In this document: in pieces, positions 21,431 to 33,577 of the stretch | Layout of the letters: each line of letters starts with the position of its first letter | Position numbering within the stretch: the first letter of the stretch is position 1 | Assembly: GCF_033118175.1 (NCBI RefSeq) | Contig: NC_083704.1 | Location: 51,610,501-51,674,500, forward strand | DNA length: 64,000 nucleotides | DNA from: Dama dama | Taxonomy: Eukaryota > Chordata > Mammalia > Artiodactyla > Cervidae | Direction of reading: 5' to 3' | Notes under the pieces: model-generated | Seen by the model: only the letters and a program-made list of their open reading frames with translations | Databases searched by the model: none | Told to the model about the DNA's origin: nothing | Program-made: the position numbers and the translations under genes

Positions 21431-22850
21431 ACATTTATTATAAACATTTTCAAACATGCCAGAAGAGCCGAAAGAATTTTACAGTGAATACCCCTACATC
21501 CAGTACCTAATTCAGTAAGTACGATTTTGCTACACACACTTTCTAACACACCTAAGCCACCACTCCAGCCACCCATTGTGCATCTTAAGATACACTTTAA
21601 AATGAGGTACAGACCTCTGAATAAAAGTTGTGCCTGTTCCCACCTGGTCACCACCCCACATTTCCTAGAGGCGGTGACTGATTCTCATCACCACAGATTA
21701 GTTCTTGGATAGGCAAACCTAATTTAAATAGACTCAGAGTATACTGACTTTCATGAAAGGTTTCTTTCATTCAGCCTAATGATGCTACATGGATCAGTAA
21801 CACAGGCCTCTTTCCTACCGAGTACTATTCCCATGGTATGAATACACCACAGTTAATTCATTCTCCTACTGATGGTCACCTATACAGTGTCTAGAATTTA
21901 TTTTCTATTATGAATAAAGCTGCTATAACCATTTGTATATAAATCTTTTTGTGGATGTTTTCATTTCTCTTGAGTAAACATCCAGGAGTAAAACTGCTGT
22001 GTTACTAGCCTTATAAAAAACTGCCTGAGGATCTTCCAAAGCATCTGGACCACTGCCCAGTCTCACCAACAATATGTGAGAGTACCTAGTTGTTCTACAG
22101 CCTCACTGACATCTGGCCTTATCACCTTTTTCATTTACTCACTCTGGTGGGTAAGGAATGGCACATCACTATGGTTTTAACTCTCATTTGTCTGATGACA
22201 GTAATGTTAAACATCTCTTCATGGGCCTTTTGGCCATTTGTATCCACTATTAAAAATACCTGCTATAACTTACAAACACACTGGGGGCAGGAGAGGGTGG
22301 GATGAATTGAGAGAGCAGCAATGACATATATGCATTACCATATGTAAAACAGATAGCTAACGGGAAGGTGCTGTGTAACACGGGAGCTCAATCTGGTGCT
22401 CTGTGACAACCTAGCCCTCTAGGTTAGGGTGGGAGTGGGAGGTGGAAGCGAGTTTCAAGAGGGAGAGGACATATGTACGCCCACGGCTGATTCATGTTTA
22501 TATGTGGCAGAAACCAATACAACATTGTTAAACAATTATCATCCAATTAAAAATAAACTTTAAAAATATCTGTTACATCTTTTGCCAATTTAAAATGCAA
22601 AAGTTTGTCTTTTTATTGTGTTGTATGGATGCTTCACACGCCCTGAATACAAGTCCTACATCAGTTATGCTTCACCAGTGTTTTCTCCCAACATGGGGCT
22701 TACTTATTCATCTTCCTCTCAGCATCTTCTGATGAGCATACATTTGTCATTTTGATGAAGTCTACCGTATCAGTGTTTTCGTCTATGGTTATTGCTTTCT
22801 GTGCCCTGTCTTAGAAACCTTTGCTTATGCCCCCGTCCTTGATTTTCTTC
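21430..22850 (-). mobile_element. Ancient L1M fragment, antisense, split by a younger L1 tail
   Basis: The sequence follows the complement of old L1 3' sequence: ctttcatgaaaggtttctttc, ctattatgaataaagctgct, tcatttgtctgatgacagtaa, then after the insertion gaatacaagtcctacatcag and ttttgatgaagtctacc. It is interrupted at 22271-22562. The left edge near 21430 is approximate. Confidence 0.75.
22271..22562 (+). mobile_element. L1 3'UTR tail inserted into older antisense L1M
   Basis: It carries the artiodactyl L1 3'UTR landmarks: agggtgggagtgggaggtgg, tgattcatgtttatatgtgg, cagaaaccaatacaacattg and a terminal aataaactttaaaaat. A diverged target duplication aaaaatacctgctata / aaaaatatctgttaca lies at about 22252-22267 and 22562-22577. 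This tail is younger than the L1M it interrupts. Confidence 0.85.
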
Positions 22851-25105
22851 ACTTAAGTGGATTTAACTGATTTGTTCCCCTCTCCCCTCTGCCAGGGCAG
22901 CTTTTCTGAGCAGCACACTCCTGGGCTCCCCTCCTCACTACCAGGCTCTTGTCCCCACTCCAGCCAGGCAGTGTCAGCATAAAAGCAGCCTCTGGCCACT
23001 CAGGTTCTCTCTTCAGAGTTCCCTCTGGCTCAGTTCCAGCACAGAAATTTTGAGATGACAAAACAAAGGAGACATTTAGTCAAGACCAGGGCTGCCTAGA
23101 TTGAGTCTCAGATCAGGGGAGAAGCTGAGGGAGTGGCACTCCCAGCCCCCTGCTTGCTGGTTTCCATGGATGGTTTTGTTTTTTCCCTTTACTTGCATTC
23201 GCAGGTCTCTATCCCAGTGTTTAAGACGGATTTGTTTTCATTTGTAATAAGAGGGTATCCTCTAAGGTTTTAAGTATCAAGGCAAGGGGAAGGTAGTGGA
23301 GTTTTAGCCTGGCATTGGAGGCTGTGTGTGGAAATGTAAATTCTTGTCCTATTTAGGAGATGTCCTTCCTGCCCCCTCTTGTGTTCTGGGGCCTGTGCTC
23401 CTATAGCAAAGTCAGGGCTTGCCCTTGTGGGATGGGGAAGATTTCTTCTTCCTAAGGCCTCAAGGTCTGCATACCACCTCACCTCCCTCCTCTCTGTTGC
23501 CCCCAATCCTCACCTAATATTAAAGTTTTTAGTATCTTTCAAACAGCAGTGGAGTCGTTCAGAAACCACCCTGAATAGTCTTTATTGTTGCATAAATCCA
23601 GGTATATCTGCTTATCCCCAAAGTGTAGGGTGTGAACCAAGTTCTTATACAAATCTGTGATTCCAAGTGCTGGAGGAGGGGAGTCCTCAGTTAGAAAAAC
23701 ATCCCCATACCACAAAGGTGCACATTTTATTCCTTCGGGAGTTTTTCTGGCCTTAAAAGAGGAGCCAGAACTGAATGCAAATGGTAGAAATTAAAGATCT
23801 TGATACCTTTCTCAAAACAAGGTCACTCCCAGTCCTCCGGGCCCCTCCACACACACCATCCATGGAAAGCCCGCTCAGTGAAAATCTGCCCCAACTTCTC
23901 AGAATCTGGCCTTCTCTCAAGACAGAGAGGCAGCACCAGGGCCTTTCCAGAGCTGATATTAACACATGATGACCCTATCATTTGTCTGGGTGTGTTATTA
24001 TTTTGTTGAGTTCTAGCTGTATTGCTATTTAATTTTTCACAAATTTTCTTCACAGCTCTTACAACAATCTATAACAACTTGATGATCTCTTTCTCTGTTA
24101 ACCACGTATGTCTAAGAAATATTTTTTGGGGGGTCTAGTTTATCACTGTATTACCAACTCTTAGGAGAGCGTGGGGCACAAGGAAGACCATCAATCACCA
24201 TCTGTTCAATAGAGGGAGAGATGCTTCATCCACTGCAGCGTGTTCATGCATTTCTAGTGGAAAGAAACGACATGTTCCTCCTCTTCCGCCTGCCCAGGGC
24301 TTCTTCATACTTAAAAGAGAAACAAAGCAAAGGGAGCCTTCTACTCTGGACATGAATCTGCTGAAGAGCCTCCAACAAGCAGGGGAGGAGCAGGAGTGGG
24401 GCAGGGAGAGGACATGTGACTTAAGTGCCCAAAGATGAGGCCTTGCACCCCAGCCCCCCGCACAATGAGGTCAGGACACCGGCCCCCTCAGCCACCTCTG
24501 GCGCTGCGGACCACATCGGCAGCAGTGAAGGTCCTTGGAAGACGCACCACCATCTAAGAACACTGGTCGTCCTCTCCAGCACCTCAAAGACCCAGGCACC
24601 TTCCCAACGCTTCATAAAGATCTGCCAAAATTAATTACTTCAAGGAAGTAACCTGAATCCATGATCTTCACAGGAAAAAAAAAAAAAAAGCAAAGGGGAG
24701 CGAATGGAGAAATTTCCATAAAGAATTCCAATTCTGAGTATTAATTTTCTGAGGACCCAAGATATAAGACATGAGAAAGTTGAAAATCAAATTTCACCTC
24801 CTTCTGTGAAGACCGGGTCCGAGAACAGCCAGCTCTGTGCAAGGTGTGGAGGCCATGGGGTCGGGAAGGGAATGGAAATGAGAGCCACAGGACTCAGCAC
24901 CCCTCCTCTTGGTGTGATTCCTGCATCCTGACCTGACCTGCTGCTGTGCTAACACCTTACAGATGTGGTTTCCACCTGGAAGGAGGTGGAGTTGGCCAGA
25001 GAAACAGATTTGAATGAACACAGGGGAGACGGTGCTGGTAGGAGCTCCCTTTGGATCCACAAACTGCCACGTGCAAAGGGCTACAAATGCCGTGGCTCAC
25101 AAAAC
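22851..25105. other. Non-repetitive DNA, no gene recognised
   Basis: A possible L2-like 3' tail lies at about 24130-24215 (ctagtttatcactgtattacc onward). An A-run lies at 24675-24689. Small frames at 23379-23660 and 24794-25060 have no recognisable family. Confidence 0.4.
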
Positions 25106-25240
25106 TCTAGTACATCAGAGCTGTTAACCGCACTTCACCAACGATACTGTGAAGGCCAAGAAGCTGCATGACTTGCCCAGGTCACATGGCGGGAGAACAG
25201 CAAGGCCAGAATTGGAATCCCAGGCTGTTCAAAAGCAGAG
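25105..25240 (-). repeat. MIR-family fragment, antisense
   Basis: The signature is gcatgacttgcccaggtcac followed by agcaaggccagaattggaat, the usual antisense reading of the MIR core. It is ancient and short. Confidence 0.55.
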
Positions 25241-26547
25241 ATGATGTCGGCACTGCTGGAGTGTACTGCCTTGCAGATGAGCATGCCAGACGGAAGCAAG
25301 GACCGCCTGGGTGCTACAGGTTATCAATGGAAGAATTCATTCCAACTAACGGGAGGAGACTCGTTGTGGCGGATGACACCTGAGCAGGGAGGGAAGCTGG
25401 AAGAGCACGGTGTGCGCACGGCAGAGGCAGGCGCAGTGAACGTCAGTGTAAATGATCCAATCTCTGGGTGTCCTGGGGGGCTGGCAAACAGTCGAGGTGG
25501 CCGAAGCACGGGTTTGGGGGCTTGCCGACCGGAAGCAAGCAGGGGATGACCCAGGAAGAGCTGATGGAGCCAGAGCATCTCAAGGGCCCCAGATAGCGTG
25601 CTAGAGGCTTTACCCCACAGCCAACCAGACTCTGGAGGCTGCCGGCCAGCAGAGAAACAGGGAAGTGGGGCCTGCTGTCAGAATGCTCTCGACTCTGATG
25701 AAGCTGTAACAACAGCAGCAAGCCTGGCTGTCAGGGAAGTCCTTCAGCGTCAGCACAAACCCAGGCTGTCCATGAGCTGAGTGCTCCCGCGGAGCCAGCC
25801 AGCCCGGCCATCTGAGGACAGCCACACGCTGCCCACGGCTCTGCCAGCACCTGGCGCCCTCCCTGCCAGTCAGCCCCGTCAGACCGTCATGTTCTCTCCT
25901 CTCTACCCAGTTCTCCAGAAGCACAACTGAGGTAAGACACGTGCTGGGTGGAGGGTGGCTGCCAGCGAAGCTCAGAGAACCACATCCTAAAGGCCCAGCC
26001 CCTCCTGCACTGGGCCGGGGTCGGGGGGTGGTCCCTGTGACCTGGGGGCTATGGGAGCTCTTAGGGCTACCCAGTCAGGGGGACAGCCAGCACCCCAGCT
26101 CAGGGCTCCTGGGCATTCCTTCCCAAAGGAGGACTGAGCGCCTATGATGTGGTTGGCCCTGTCCTGGATGCAGAGGGCACTCTCCTCAGAGAGTTTCTGC
26201 TCTGTGTCCAGTCAGGCTCTCTCCCCCTGCCACCTGCCCCAGCACGTTGGGTGCTCACGGGACATAGCCTTCCTCCCCACTGCAACCCTGACTACCAACC
26301 ACCAGGCCAGCACAGTGGCCAGGAGGCTGGCCTTGGAGCCAGCAATGAATAATCCAGGTAGGTGACCATCCACAGTCTGTGCCAGATGGCCACGACTGAC
26401 AGTGCAACCCGATGAAGTCGCCTCCTCCCCTCAACTCCTTCTCCCTCAACCACAAAAATTACACCCCCACCCTCTCAGCATCCATAAGCACTGCCTCCAA
26501 GCCAGCCATTCTGCCGAGTCCTTCACAGCCCTTGTGCCGTTCAACTG
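25241..26547. other. GC-richer unique DNA, no gene recognised
   Basis: Several overlapping frames occur on both strands (25241-25549, 25610-25924, 25941-26147). None has a recognisable domain, and the open stretches reflect GC content. CpG density is not high enough by eye to call an island. Confidence 0.4.
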
Positions 26548-26700
26548 TCATAATCCTACACCCTATGAAACCACAAGTATCACGCTCAGTGTTTTATAGA
26601 GGGGGAAACTGAGGCTTAGAAGGCAGAGTAACTTATTCAGGATCTCACAGAGTATCCAGGATGTGAATCCAACATGCACTCTGAGCCCAAACACTGAAGG
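26548..26700 (-). repeat. MIR fragment, antisense
   Basis: The reading is ggggaaactgaggcttagaa, then ttcaggatctcacagagtat and gatgtgaatccaacatgc, the complement of the MIR core and 5' half. It is diverged. Confidence 0.65.
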
Positions 26701-27320
26701 CCTCCTCTCTGCCCCCATGCCTTCCTCCTCTCCAACCAGTGTCAGAGGGCCTCCAGGAGAATCCAAATAGACACGGGGACACAGGAAAGGCTGCATGCAC
26801 AAGCGTGGCATGGAGCTACAGTGAGGCAGTTGCTTCTGTTACAGGCAGAGAGTACTGTGAGGCTGCAGTCACTATGCATGGTTGGTCCTAACAGCATCAA
26901 GCTAGTGCTGGGCCTTGAGGGATGTACAGAATGTGCAGAAGCAGCAAAGAGGGTGGCGGCATTTTAGGCAGCTGCACAGGCAGAGGTAAGCATTGTATAA
27001 GAGAAAGGCCCAGAGGCTGCAAGAGATGTGCAAGGCACAGTAAGTCAAATCGTTCCAACCATGCTCAGTAACACCAACTCCAAAACTCCCCGTTGACACC
27101 GAGCCCAACCCACTTTGCCCTCAACCCGCCAGGTAGACACAACATCAGTGTCCAGTGCCTGCCTCCAGGGAAGCTGCACAGTACATCCTCCTCTTTTTTG
27201 ACTCCCAAATTCAGATCGCAAGCACATTATTAAAAAAAAAAAAAAAAAAAAGGCAAAGCTGGCATGATTCCAAGTTTCAAGCCTCCTGCCTTGTCTCCTA
27301 TACACTCTGCCACAGTGCTT

Positions 27321-27347
27321 ATTTGCATGGCTGATTGGACAACCAAT
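27321..27347. promoter_or_regulatory. Octamer plus inverted CCAAT pair (candidate)
   Basis: The octamer ATTTGCAT is at 27321-27328, followed by ATTGG at 27334-27338 and CCAAT at 27343-27347. Octamer and CCAAT combinations are known POU-factor and NF-Y sites in some promoters. No transcription start, TATA box or gene is evident nearby, so function is speculative. Confidence 0.25.
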
Positions 27348-27835
27348 TATAGAGTAGAATATTTTTAGGTCTTCATCTCAAAAAAAAAAAAAAAAAAAAA
27401 CCCAACCACCAAGGGAGAGGATAGTGTATTTCCTCGTAGGCCTGCTGCAACTGCCAAGAACAGCACAGGCCAGGGGCGGGCAGGAGGAAGGAACTGGAAT
27501 GGCTGTCTCCTCATTAAGACTGGTTGACTCCAGAGCATCTGCATCTGTTAGGAAAGGAGAGAGAAAGAATATGTGTGTGTGCACCTCTGTGCGGGGGATA
27601 AGGAGAGGAAGGCAGGAGGCATAGGCTGGAAATGTCAAATTCCTCCACCTTCCTGTTCTGGCCAGCTCTCCACAATGTGGCCCTTCCCCATCCCTGTCAG
27701 CAGTTCTGCATCCACACCCAGAAGAAGGAGCAATGATCCCAGAGCCCTGGGGAAGAGACACGGTGGCATGACTACTGGTGGACCAGTACCCTTCCTTCTG
27801 CTAAAGACAGAACAGTATTCAAGCCGCAGACACCA

Positions 27836-27869
27836 ATGATAATGATGATGATGATGGTGGTGGTGGTGG
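27836..27869 (+). repeat. Short trinucleotide microsatellite (ATG/GGT)
   Basis: The run changes from repeated gat/atg units to repeated ggt units and ends in ggtggtggtggtggg. It is likely length-variable. Confidence 0.8.
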
Positions 27870-28029
27870 GAATGTCTCAAGGTTCAAATCCCGCCCCCCC
27901 ACAACACGTAACAACCCCTGGCATCAACAGCTCACTCTTATCCACACTGTCCCAAGTGATTTCTCATGACAAACCCTGCAAGGTCACTCAAGTGAGAACA
28001 CACTACAAGTAGAAGGTTTACAAAGGATG

Positions 28030-28130
28030 ATCAAGTCCAAGCCTCCCACTCTTCAGATGGAGAGGTGAAGAGCCAGAGAGAGGAAAGGATTTACCTCAAG
28101 TTGCACATCAAGTCGTGAGAGAAAGCAGAT
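28030..28130 (-). repeat. MIR-family fragment, antisense
   Basis: The text cttcagatggagaggtgaag and gaaaggatttacctcaagtt matches the complement of a MIR core with moderate divergence. Confidence 0.5.
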
Positions 28131-29635
28131 GAGACAGGAAACGTGAGAATCAATGAGCCAGCTGTAACAGGAACACAGAACTGCAGGAAACCTGGTACCA
28201 GTACAACTGCAAGAGCGGTCAGTGCCCTGTCGCTGGAAGCAGCGGACTGGCTGAAAGTGAAAAGGCTTCTAGAGACTCCGTTACGCACCAGGTGGAACAG
28301 AACACCCCGAAAGGGTGGGCTTCGGTTTCGCAGGAGGCAGTCTCTGCTTTGAGTCTGAAACCAACACACCGTGCACTCTCTCTCACAGCCAGCATACACG
28401 ATCCAGAATTTAAAGGCTGGAAGTGAGCGAGGCTCCTCTCCCTATTACACCTAATAATCAACTCACAGGATACCTGATTCCCATCTCAGCAGCTGTGATG
28501 TGTGGTCTGGAGACCTCCATCCCCAAGGAAGGAACACTTCCACCAGGGTGTATGAATTTGAACATGAGAACACCATCTGGACATGTAGGTCTCTTTTGCC
28601 ACTGAACCAACTGGCAGGGAAAATGGGGTTAATCCACTGACTATGGTGACTAATTCTGGCTGGCAAGGGGAAACTGGGTTGCTTTTACACAATGGAGACC
28701 AGGCAGTATAGCAACCAGGCAATTCTCTAGGGCTTCTCTTAATACTTCCATGCCTGACCGTAAAGGTTAAGAGGAAACTCTGGCAAACAAGGCAGGCAAC
28801 TGTAGATGTGGACCCTTCTGGAAGATGTAGGTCGTTCCACCAAGTAAAGAATCTTGACCAGCTGATGTTGTGTCTGAGAGCAGGGCAAATACAAACTGGG
28901 AAGCAGATAAAGGAAACCATCAATGGCAACCATGGTCACCTGGTCAGTTACAGAAATTAGGACTGTAGCACACAGATACTAGGACTGTAGCAAATTTTTT
29001 CTATTCGTCTGTTATGTTTATTTTTTCATTTGTACGTGTCATTTTCTTTTCTCTCCTTCCCATTTTGATTTTATGTACGAGTTGTTGTTGGAAGTTAACG
29101 TAGTTAAGAATTTCATCGATAGGCAACAGAATATTCAATGGGATTGTGACTAGGAGGAGTAATTAATAAAGTCAGACAGGAATACAGTGGCTCCTGGGAT
29201 GATGTGTCTCCTCACTGGGGTTATGAGTGAAAGCTTCTTCACATGTAACAAAGTGAACTGCATCCCCTTAGAAACAGCCCTGGGTCCATACCTGTTACAG
29301 AGCAGTTCAATTGTGTCGACATTCAAAGTCATTTGAATGTACGCATTCAATGTACACATTTAAAGTACGCATCATTGAGTCCTTCTCACTCTCTTAAACT
29401 GACTACTTCTACCACACCACTGTAACTTGTTTTTCTGCCCTCCTTTTCAGATTTTAAGAGTCCATGGAATTCACTGGTCCATTAACCCAGGATAATCCCC
29501 TACCTGAAAGCCTGTTGATCAGCAACCTTAATTCTATCGACAAAGTTCCTTTTGTAATATATTCACAGGTGTATCACCTAGGGCAGGGGCAAAGACAATG
29601 GGGACCAAAATTCAGCCTACCACACCATAGGATCC
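28131..29635. other. Non-repetitive DNA, no gene recognised
   Basis: No repeat family or coding exon was identified. Antisense frames at 28486-28939 overlap in two phases, as expected by chance. Confidence 0.45.
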
Positions 29636-29639
29636 AGAA

Positions 29640-30118
29640 AGTCCAATCTGCTATTTTTCCCAAGAGTAAGAAAACGTTGTATAAGAAGGTTCATAGCAGT
29701 TTTATTTGTAATAGGCAAAAAGATGTTTCCAGTGTTTGGACCCAAATGTCCAACATGAACTAAGTGGATAAATTGTGCCACATCTATACAATGGAACATC
29801 ATCCAGCAATAAAAAGGACAAGCTTTCATAACCCACACAAGAGTACATCCTGAATTATTTCATTTCTATGAAACTCCAGGAAAGACAAATCTAACCTGTA
29901 ACAGTAATAAAAAGCAGACCTGTGCTTTCCTTCAGTCAAGAATAGGGGTGGAGACTCACCAGACAAGGCACAAGGGAACCTGATGGTGATGGGAATGCTC
30001 TGTATCTTCATCGGGGTGGTAAATACAGAGGTACATACATTTACCTAAATTCAACATTCTGTACACAGCAACGTATACATTTCACTGTATATAAATTATA
30101 CTTCATTAAAGTGGGTAA
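29640..30118 (+). mobile_element. Ancient L1M 3' end
   Basis: The old-L1 landmarks read in order: ggttcatagcagttttattt, ctatacaatggaacatcatc, atttctatgaaactccagga, and a tail ending atacttcattaaagtgg. It is strongly diverged and no target duplication was detected. Confidence 0.8.
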
Positions 30119-32913
30119 TTTCCTTCCTCTAGCCCTTGCAGGAACCAGACCCCATATCATCTACAACTTCTGAGGATGGTACAGAAAGTCCATATTCCTT
30201 GGCCTGCCACTGTGCCCTGCACCCAGATCCTAGGCAGCTGCCATTTCTAGGTCTACCGTCCTGTCTTTTCCTTCCATGGTCAGGGATATCAAAGCAGCCA
30301 GCTCCCATCAAGGTGTGCGGGCAATAATGCAGTTACATGTAGTTCACCGTAATTGAAGGTAATCCATGTTGTCACATCTGCTGTAACCAGAGGTCTTGGG
30401 AGCCAGTGAGACTGCTCACATTAATTGCAACTGACACCTCTTCTCTCCTTCAGGGGAGTCCAGCCCCAGTACAAGGGGTGTCTTCGCTTTGGGTTCAACT
30501 AAGCTCAACTGGATCTCTCAATCTTTCTTTTTATTTCGGGGAAAAATGACTAAGACGGTTGAAAGATAAAAAGGAAGAGACAGTTGGGAAATCTCAAGTC
30601 AGCCAATTTGATGCAGCGGCAAAGCTGACTTCAGCACTTTGGGCCTGTGATTACGTCCAAGAGGACTCGGGCACTGACTTGGGTGACGGCTTTCTTTGAC
30701 TCCTACACAGCCTTGCTGACATGTCCCAGGATTTTCCTCCCGGGCCCATTTAAGAAAGTGGGTAAGAGTAGAAACAAACAGGCCCGGGGCCCATCTCCCC
30801 AGAGCCGTGCTCAGAGAATGATGGAGGCAGCTCTGGGGATGGGGCAGACACTAGGAAACACACCACCTTCTTCCCAAGTGGCTCGGTCCCCAGGCCCAGG
30901 CCTTTAAAGGAAGCACAGCCCTGCCGACTGGCACTGCAGGCTCCAGGCCCCAAGCTAGCACTGCCTGGGTTTGACTGTATTTGATGTTTTCTTATCCATG
31001 GATGAGAACAGTCCTGCTTCATTAGTGCACTATGAACATTAAAAGGGATCATATTTATAAATGCTCCCTGAAAATCTGAAGCAGTGTATTATGCTTCTGT
31101 TCTCAATTTTGCAATGCTGTGTTTTATAGAGTAATCCTCACCATCCTATAACTGCTTCTCTGATTTTCTGTTGCCTGTCTGGCTCCTGAAGACGTCCCAG
31201 GTTCACAAAGCTAAAAATGTAAAATGCTCTGCATAGAAGTTATTACTCTGGTTTGCCTGATCCATAGTTGCCTGCCCTTCAGCGTGCTGATCAATTACAC
31301 CACTTCAATTATTTTTGAGTCCTCTTCTCTCTCTGAACAACTCCTATAAAACCTAAAAGCCTACCAGTCATTGGGATACATGGATTGTTCACTATCTTCC
31401 CAGAAAGACTGAAGTACTTTAATGGACCAGAAAAATGACAGTCCATCCATCTCCCCAAGAACTTCCTCAGCACCAGACACATGGGGTAGCCCACCATGGT
31501 GGTCTCAAGAGCATGGACATGGCTGATGTCTGAAAGGATCTCTCTACATGGGCTTGTGGCTCTTATCTTGACAAATGTTGTGTGGGGTATCACATGTCAT
31601 TTACTCCTAACAGAACAATAGCAAAATCCATGCATAATCTATTGTTTTGGGGGGGGTTAATCAGTAAGATGGATCCAACATTACCTCTAATGATCACACT
31701 CTTGCTTACACATAGTAACAGAGTAGAAGACAAAGAAATGGACTCACAGCAGAGTTCTGGAAACTGCGTATAACAAGTCACTCACGGCAACAGCCTCAGT
31801 GGGAAACCATCACACTGTACCACTGGAGTCAGCACAGAGCCCTGCCCTGCAATGGACTTAGGAGGGAGCTACTCCTGCGTCTCAGACCATGATTTGAAGG
31901 TAATGGCACATGTCTCTAGATCCTTAGATCTGGGGCCCCATCCTCACTATTGAGTACCCCCAGCCCCATCCAGGAGACTGCTCTCTCTCCCAGTGCCAAA
32001 GTGGATGCTAAGTCCACATCACAGGCAACGCTTCCATATGTGTGAATGGCACTTTACGGTGAACAAAGCTGCCATTCATAACCACTGCTTCCTCCAGCTC
32101 TATGGCAGCTCTGAAAAAGGAAGGATGCCTATCCCCATTCGTAGCAAAACCAAAACCAAGCCAGCTGCTAGATGCTGGTCCAAGGGCTATCACCGACCCA
32201 CTCTGGCATCCTGCTTAGCTTTTATGATCTCTTCATTAAGAAACTTTAAGAGACTTTTTAGCTACAGACAGAAAGAAAGGAGAGTAGGGGGATGAGGAAG
32301 TGTTCAATGACCCTTTAATAAACCCTCCATTTCTAATCCTCCTTCTTAAGGATATGCCAGTCCTCTCTTTTCACTGAACTACAGCCTACAGCTCATTCTT
32401 TGCTCCCAGACTAATGAGTTCGGAATAACTAGGCTAACTTCTTGTCTGCTGGCCAGTCACCCAAATGCCTGCTCATCGAATCTTCTATACTGTGCCCTCT
32501 GCCTGCAGCTCTTCCTTCTGCAAAATCCCACACCCACAGAGCCACTGCACCTACACATTCAGAATGGGAACCCAGTGTGCCATCCACAAACCAGGATTCA
32601 AAAACTGCCCACTCCCAAATCTATTCAATTACACCCCCACGCCTCACCCAGTTAACGGTCTCCATCACCACTGCACCCCCATGGCAAGAGAACCAGTCAG
32701 CCAGTGAACACTGACCTTCATAAGAAACAACCAGACTCTCAGCCCCAGGTTTCAGGTGTCAAGAATTTCTTTCAGACAAGCTTGCCTGTGTAGTTTCTCC
32801 CATATTATCTAACGAGCATTTATTTAAACGCAGATACCCACTATGAGACACTCTCCCAAATTCTCTTGCACCCCATTAAATATAATCAACTAATTCTGTT
32901 AGACCATGCAAGT
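30119..32913. other. Non-repetitive DNA, no gene recognised
   Basis: There is an AT-rich block around 31,030-31,160 and a G-run at 31651-31657. Frames at 30647-30907 and 31993-32295 show no domain. A stretch near 32,440-32,540 has faint L2 wording (ctgtgccctctgcctgcag) but is too weak to call. Confidence 0.4.
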
Positions 32914-33240
32914 CAGAGGTTCCCAAACACTGGTCCACAGACCAGCAGCACCAGAATCACCTTGAGAAGCTTTTGTAAGATCAAAACAATGATGAAAAAA
33001 TGACGACTACAACTTCCATGGTCCACCCTTCCCTTTGTCCTCCAAAATTCTGACCCTACTGGTCTGGAAAGGAACCAAATGCTATAGATTTCGAAGTTGC
33101 CCAGAGATTTTATTTTATTTTTTTTTCTATTTATTTTTATTAGTTGGAGGCTAATTACTTTACAATATTGTAGTGGTTTTTGCCATACATTGACATGATG
33201 CCCAGAGATTTTAATACACAGTTCAGTCCAGGCATCACTG
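32914..33240 (+). mobile_element. MER5A-like hAT MITE, split by an L1 tail
   Basis: The left end cagaggttcccaaacactgg and the following tccacagaccagcagcacca are typical of MER5A. The right part resumes after the insertion as agattttaatacacagttc. It is an ancient non-autonomous Charlie element. The interior is unusually long and diverged, so subfamily is uncertain. Confidence 0.7.
33113..33198 (-). mobile_element. 86-bp L1 3'-tail micro-insertion, antisense
   Basis: A T-rich start is followed by ttggaggctaattactttac and ttgccatacattgacatg, the complement of the terminal L1 segment. A perfect 15-bp duplication tgcccagagatttta flanks it (33098-33112 and 33199-33213). Its 5' truncation point is within a base or two of that of the 13931-14019 insertion. 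Confidence 0.92.
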
Positions 33241-33444
33241 TTCCAGGGAGGTCATGTCATCTCTGGGCTCCCTATCATCTCTGATTGCCCGATTTTACTG
33301 CTGCTGCATAAATTAGGATTATCAGCTACACTTAAACTAGAATGTTCCATTTCTTCATCTTTTCATCATGAAGAGTACATGGATATTATTTTGCAATTTA
33401 TGAAGCATTTTCATTTGGTTTAGAGAATCAAGTGATCTGACAAT

Positions 33445-33577
33445 ATGGTGTATGCTCAGTCGCTCAGTTATGTCAGACTCTTGGCGATCCCATGGACTGT
33501 ATCCCACCAGGCTCCTCTGTCCATGGGATTTTCCAGGCAAGAATACTGCAGTAGGTTTCCATTTCCTTCTCCAGGGG
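33445..33577 (-). mobile_element. Bov-A SINE fragment, antisense, abutting L1
   Basis: It reads gctcagtcgctcagttatgt, then caccaggctcctctgtccat and tttccttctccagggg. It stops abruptly where L1 begins (aaaactggacagctacatg). The remainder of the usual SINE (tRNA-like half) is missing. The junction lies within a shared GGGG/GGAAAA context, suggesting truncation or recombination at the boundary. Confidence 0.82.

Larger units (their letters stand above)
26701..28030. other. Unique DNA with two poly-A runs and a short microsatellite
   Basis: A-runs lie at about 27232-27251 and 27380-27400. Between them is an octamer and paired CCAAT motifs (see the regulatory entry). A short ATG/GGT repeat lies at about 27836-27869. 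No supported coding exon was found. Confidence 0.45.

Noticed and set aside
27378..27761. 127-residue minus-strand frame ending in a phenylalanine run
   Set aside because: The C-terminal run comes from the A-run at 27380-27400, and opposite-strand frames overlap it. Not a gene.
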